The position numbers were made by a program, and so were the translations under genes. Below are positions 60,623 to 64,000 of a stretch of 64,000 nucleotides of DNA, piece by piece. The notes beneath the pieces are model-generated. The model searched no databases, was not told the DNA's origin, and saw only the letters and a list, made by a program, of their open reading frames with translations. Numbering within the stretch: position 1 is the stretch's first letter; each line of letters opens with the position of its first letter. Source of the stretch: Microbacterium sp. (lineage in GTDB: Bacteria; Actinomycetota; Actinomycetes; Actinomycetales; Microbacteriaceae); NCBI RefSeq assembly GCF_011620715.1, contig NZ_WOYP01000013.1, forward strand, positions 1 through 64,000, written 5' to 3'.

Positions 60623-63147
60623 CGGACCTGAGTCCGGCGGAACGCTATGCCCGGGCTTCGCAGGACCGCAGCCATCCGATCACCTCCTCGTTCGCGGCAT
60701 CCCAGCGATTCGAGCTCGACCCGTTCCAGATCGCCGGGTGCCACGCGCTCGAGGAGGGTCGCAGCGTCCTGGTGGCAGCCCCCACAGGCGCGGGAAAGAC
60801 GATAGTCGGCGAGTTCGCGATCCATCTCGCGATGCGCGAACCCGCCGTGGGCGGGTACGGCGAAAAGGCGTTCTACACAACCCCCATCAAGGCGCTCTCG
60901 AACCAGAAGTTCCGCGAATTGCAGGACGTGTACGGCGCCGACGAGGTGGGGCTGCTCACCGGTGACACGAACATCAACGGCAGCGCGCGCATCGTGGTCA
61001 TGACGACCGAGGTTCTGCGCAACATGCTCTACGCCGACTCGTCCGCGCTGCGAGGACTGCGCTATGTCGTCATGGATGAGGTGCACTATCTGGCCGACCG
61101 GTTCCGCGGGGCGGTGTGGGAGGAGATCATCATCCACCTGCCGCCCGTGGTGCGACTGATCTCGCTGAGCGCTACGGTCTCCAACGCCGAGGAGTTCGGC
61201 GACTGGCTCGACACGGTCCGCGGCGACACCGAGGTCATCGTCTCCGAGATCCGACCGGTGCCGCTCGAACAGCACGTGCTGGTCCGCGGCGACCTGCTGC
61301 CCCTGTTCGACGACAGGGCCGGCATCGCGACCGCACAGGTAAACCAGGAGCTCATGCGCATCCGGTCGGTCAAGGGAGCGAACTTCGAGAACAACCGTCG
61401 CGTCCAGGAGATGCGCAGCGATTCGGCCAAGAACGGCGGCGGGCACGACGCCGGCGGGCGCCACCAGGGGTCTGCGCGGCGCCCCGGCAAGGGTGGCCAC
61501 CGCCCCGTGCGCCAGGCCAATGCACAGCGCATCGAGCGTCTGGACCGTCCCGAAGTCGTCAAGCTGCTGCAGCGAGCCAGCCTGCTGCCGGCGATCTTCT
61601 TCATCTTCAGCCGCGTAGGGTGCGACGCCGCCGTGCAGCAGGTGCGTCGCTCCGGCCTCAAGCTGACCACCCCCGAGGAGCGCGCCGAGATCCGCACCCT
61701 CGTCGAGGAGCGCGCGCGCGCCCTGCTCGACGAAGATCTGGCGGTGCTCGGCTACTACGAATGGGTGGACAACCTCGAGCGCGGTGTCGCATCGCACCAC
61801 GCCGGGCTTCTGCCGGCGTTCAAGGAGGTCGTCGAGGACCTCTTCACACGCAAGCTGGTCAAGATCGTCTTCGCGACCGAGACGCTCGCCCTCGGGATCA
61901 ACATGCCGGCCCGCACTGTGGTGCTCGAGAAGCTCGAGAAGTTCAACGGCGAATCCCGCGTCGCGATCACCTCGGGAGAGTACACCCAGCTCACCGGACG
62001 CGCCGGCCGGCGCGGTATCGACGTGGAAGGTCACGCGGTCATCCAATGGACCGAGGGCGTCGACCCCCAGCAGGTCGCAGCGCTCGCGTCGCGACGCACC
62101 TACCCCTTGAACTCGAGCTTCCGGCCGACCTACAACATGGCCGTCAACCTGATCGATCAGTTCGGCCGCGCCCGAGCGCGCGAGATCCTCGAGTCCTCCT
62201 TCGCGCAGTTCCAGGCCGACCGCGCCGTCGTGGGCCTCGCCCGCCAGGTGCGCGAGCAGGAGCAGTCGCTCGCCGGGTACGCGAAGGCGATGACCTGCGA
62301 CCGCGGTGACTTCACGGAGTACTCGGGCATCCGCCGCGAGCTTTCCGATCTGGAGCGGCTCAACCGCAAAGACGCCAACGCGTCCCGGACGACCCGTGAT
62401 GCCCGTCAGAAGCAGATCGCGAGCCTGCGCAAGCGGATGCTGCGGCATCCCTGCCATTCGTGTCCTGAACGCGAGGACCATGCTCGCTGGGCAGAGCGGT
62501 ACTGGAAGCTCAAGCACACCGTCGAGAAGGTGCGGCGCGAGATCGACGACCGCACCGGCACAGTGGCGCGCATCTTCGATCGGGTCGTCGACGTTCTGGC
62601 CGAACTCGACTATGTCGCCGTCACCGACGACGGCGCCACCGTCCTGACGCCTGCAGGGCGCACGATGCGGCGCATCTATGGTGAGCGCGACCTCCTGGTC
62701 AGCGAGTCGCTGCGGACCGGGATCTGGCAAGACCTGGATGCCGCATCCCTCGCGACCCTCGCCTGTTGCCTGGTGTACGAACCCCGGCGCGACGACGCCG
62801 GCACGAGCGAGCGCGGTCTGCCGCGCGGGCCGTTGCGCGCCGCGCTCTCGGCGACCGAGTCCCTGTGGCAGCGGCTGGACGATCTCGAGCAGGAGCACCG
62901 CCTGCCCGGCACGGATGCCGTGGCCACCGGGCTCGCACCGGCGATGCACTTGTGGGCCAGGGGAGTGACACTGGATCGCGTGCTGATCGAGGCGGATATG
63001 GCCGCCGGGGACTTTGTTCGGTGGGCCAAGCAGACGATCGACCTGCTCGACCAACTCTCGCTCGTCGCGGACGCGCCGCTCGCCACGACGGCCCGCAGGG
63101 CGCTTGAGGCCGTGCGTCGCGGCATCGTGGCCTACAGCTCCGTCTGA
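60619..63147 (+). CDS. helY: DEAD/DEAH box RNA helicase, HelY/Ski2-like
   Basis: VAAPTGAGKTIVGEFAIHLA; VMDEVHYLADRFRGAVWEEIIIHLP; ASHHAGLLPAFKEVVEDLF; GTGA overlap with tatC. Confidence 0.92.
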   Translation: MTDLSPAERYARASQDRSHPITSSFAASQRFELDPFQIAGCHALEEGRSVLVAAPTGAGKTIVGEFAIHLAMREPAVGGYGEKAFYTTPIKALSNQKFRELQDVYGADEVGLLTGDTNINGSARIVVMTTEVLRNMLYADSSALRGLRYVVMDEVHYLADRFRGAVWEEIIIHLPPVVRLISLSATVSNAEEFGDWLDTVRGDTEVIVSEIRPVPLEQHVLVRGDLLPLFDDRAGIATAQVNQELMRIRSVKGANFENNRRVQEMRSDSAKNGGGHDAGGRHQGSARRPGKGGHRPVRQANAQRIERLDRPEVVKLLQRASLLPAIFFIFSRVGCDAAVQQVRRSGLKLTTPEERAEIRTLVEERARALLDEDLAVLGYYEWVDNLERGVASHHAGLLPAFKEVVEDLFTRKLVKIVFATETLALGINMPARTVVLEKLEKFNGESRVAITSGEYTQLTGRAGRRGIDVEGHAVIQWTEGVDPQQVAALASRRTYPLNSSFRPTYNMAVNLIDQFGRARAREILESSFAQFQADRAVVGLARQVREQEQSLAGYAKAMTCDRGDFTEYSGIRRELSDLERLNRKDANASRTTRDARQKQIASLRKRMLRHPCHSCPEREDHARWAERYWKLKHTVEKVRREIDDRTGTVARIFDRVVDVLAELDYVAVTDDGATVLTPAGRTMRRIYGERDLLVSESLRTGIWQDLDAASLATLACCLVYEPRRDDAGTSERGLPRGPLRAALSATESLWQRLDDLEQEHRLPGTDAVATGLAPAMHLWARGVTLDRVLIEADMAAGDFVRWAKQTIDLLDQLSLVADAPLATTARRALEAVRRGIVAYSSV

Positions 63148-63153
63148 CCGTTT

Positions 63154-63159
63154 TACTCT
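63154..63159 (+). promoter_or_regulatory. -10 box TACTCT, 6 nt before lnt GTG
   Basis: tactct-tatggg-gtg. Confidence 0.45.
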
Positions 63160-63165
63160 TATGGG

Positions 63166-64000
63166 GTGCCTCTCACCCCTGCGCCGCGACCGATCCTGCC
63201 GCTGTGGGGCGCGGTGGCGGCATCCGTCGTCGGTGGTGTCCTCCTCACACTGGCCTTCCCCGCGCTGAGCTGGTGGCCGATGGCCTTCCCCGCCGTGGTG
63301 CTTGCGCTGATCGGCCTCGTCGGAAGACGACTGTGGTCGGCGGTCCTGGTCGGGTTCGCCTTCGGCGCGGCGTTCTTCTTCATCAATCTGGTCTTCACAG
63401 CGCGCTACCTCGGTCCCGTCCCGTGGATCGCCCTCTCGATGTTCGAGGCGATCCTCACCGCCGCTCTCGCGATCCCCATCACGCTCGCGTACCGCTGGCT
63501 CCCGAGGGTGATGCCCTCCACCATCTCCCGCCTGACCCTGCTCCCGCTGCTCGTCGCCGGCCTCTGGACGCTCCGGGAACAGATCGTCGGCTCGTGGCCG
63601 TACGGAGGCTTCCCCTGGGGTCGGATCGGAATCACGCAGGCGGGAAGCCCGCTCGCCGACCTCGCGTCGTGGGTCGGCGTGTCGGGACTGACGTTTCTGA
63701 TTGTGCTGTTCTGCGCGGCGGCGATCGAGTACGTGCGGCTCGGGCGGTTGCGCGCCCCGCTCACCGCGCTTCCCGCTGCGGTGGTCGCGATCCTGCTCCT
63801 GGCCGTCCCGCAGTTCCCGACCACTCCGGCCGGCACCCTGCGCGTTGGAGCGGTGCAGGGCAACGGTCCGGCGGGATACTTCGACGTGCGCACCGCCGAC
63901 GCGGTGCTGCGCGCTCAACTCGCGGCGACCGTACCGCTGTTCGGCGAGGACATGGACGTGCTGCTCTGGCCCGAAGGAGGAGTCGACTCCGACCCCACGG
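63166..64000 (+). CDS. lnt: Apolipoprotein N-acyltransferase (truncated by window end)
   Basis: Open frame absent from ORF track because it runs off the window: VPLTPAPRPILPLWGAV..SWPYGGFPWGRIGITQAGSPLADLASWVGVSGLTFLIV..VGAVQGN..LLWPEGGVDSDPT. Confidence 0.92.
   Translation, partial: MPLTPAPRPILPLWGAVAASVVGGVLLTLAFPALSWWPMAFPAVVLALIGLVGRRLWSAVLVGFAFGAAFFFINLVFTARYLGPVPWIALSMFEAILTAALAIPITLAYRWLPRVMPSTISRLTLLPLLVAGLWTLREQIVGSWPYGGFPWGRIGITQAGSPLADLASWVGVSGLTFLIVLFCAAAIEYVRLGRLRAPLTALPAAVVAILLLAVPQFPTTPAGTLRVGAVQGNGPAGYFDVRTADAVLRAQLAATVPLFGEDMDVLLWPEGGVDSDPT

Noticed and set aside
60616-63918. 1100-aa minus-strand ORF
   Set aside because: Fully antisense to helY and lnt; composition artefact of high GC.

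Overview
High-GC actinobacterial chromosomal window, most consistent with Microbacteriaceae (Microbacterium-like; inferred from protein content, gene order and TANNNT promoters, not from a search). It is densely packed with about 63 CDSs and one tRNA-Leu(GAG). I see no transposase, integrase, phage module, CRISPR array or rRNA. Blocks in order: secreted 5'-nucleotidase; uvrA-uvrC-rapZ-[17-bp tandem repeat]-whiA-sodA; gap-pgk-tpiA-secG-rbpA; the minus-strand pentose-phosphate cluster tkt-tal-pgi-zwf-opcA-pgl; ctaB and ctaA; a suf cluster (sufB, sufD, Rieske ferredoxin, sufC, DUF59) followed by a PatB-type C-S lyase; bioY; ABC-F; SURF1 cluster; fabG; serB; glgC/glgA; rpmE2; a set of single genes (exonuclease, hydrolase, CGNR, EamA, Lrp, phosphatase, Sir2, TrmH, SGNH, helicase, VIT1/CCC1); tRNA-Leu; M20 peptidase; uppP; PAC2; HAD; trmI; FKBP lipoprotein; pafB-pafC-tatA-tatC-helY; and a truncated lnt. 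Most of this is ordinary core genome. The best leads are: (1) a 17-bp tandem repeat between rapZ and whiA that encodes a chain of ATGA-overlapping mini-ORFs running from the rapZ stop into the whiA start, at the position where yvcK sits in other actinobacteria; (2) a 22-nt exact duplication of the tRNA-Leu 3' end, 156 bp downstream, associated with hairpins; (3) absence of the Pup-proteasome gene block normally found between trmI and pafBC; (4) a 20-bp tandem duplication upstream of the pentose-phosphate operon; (5) at least 15 genes with a TANNNT box exactly 6-7 nt before the start codon (predicted leaderless mRNAs). Nothing here can be called a proven new system without experiment or comparative search.
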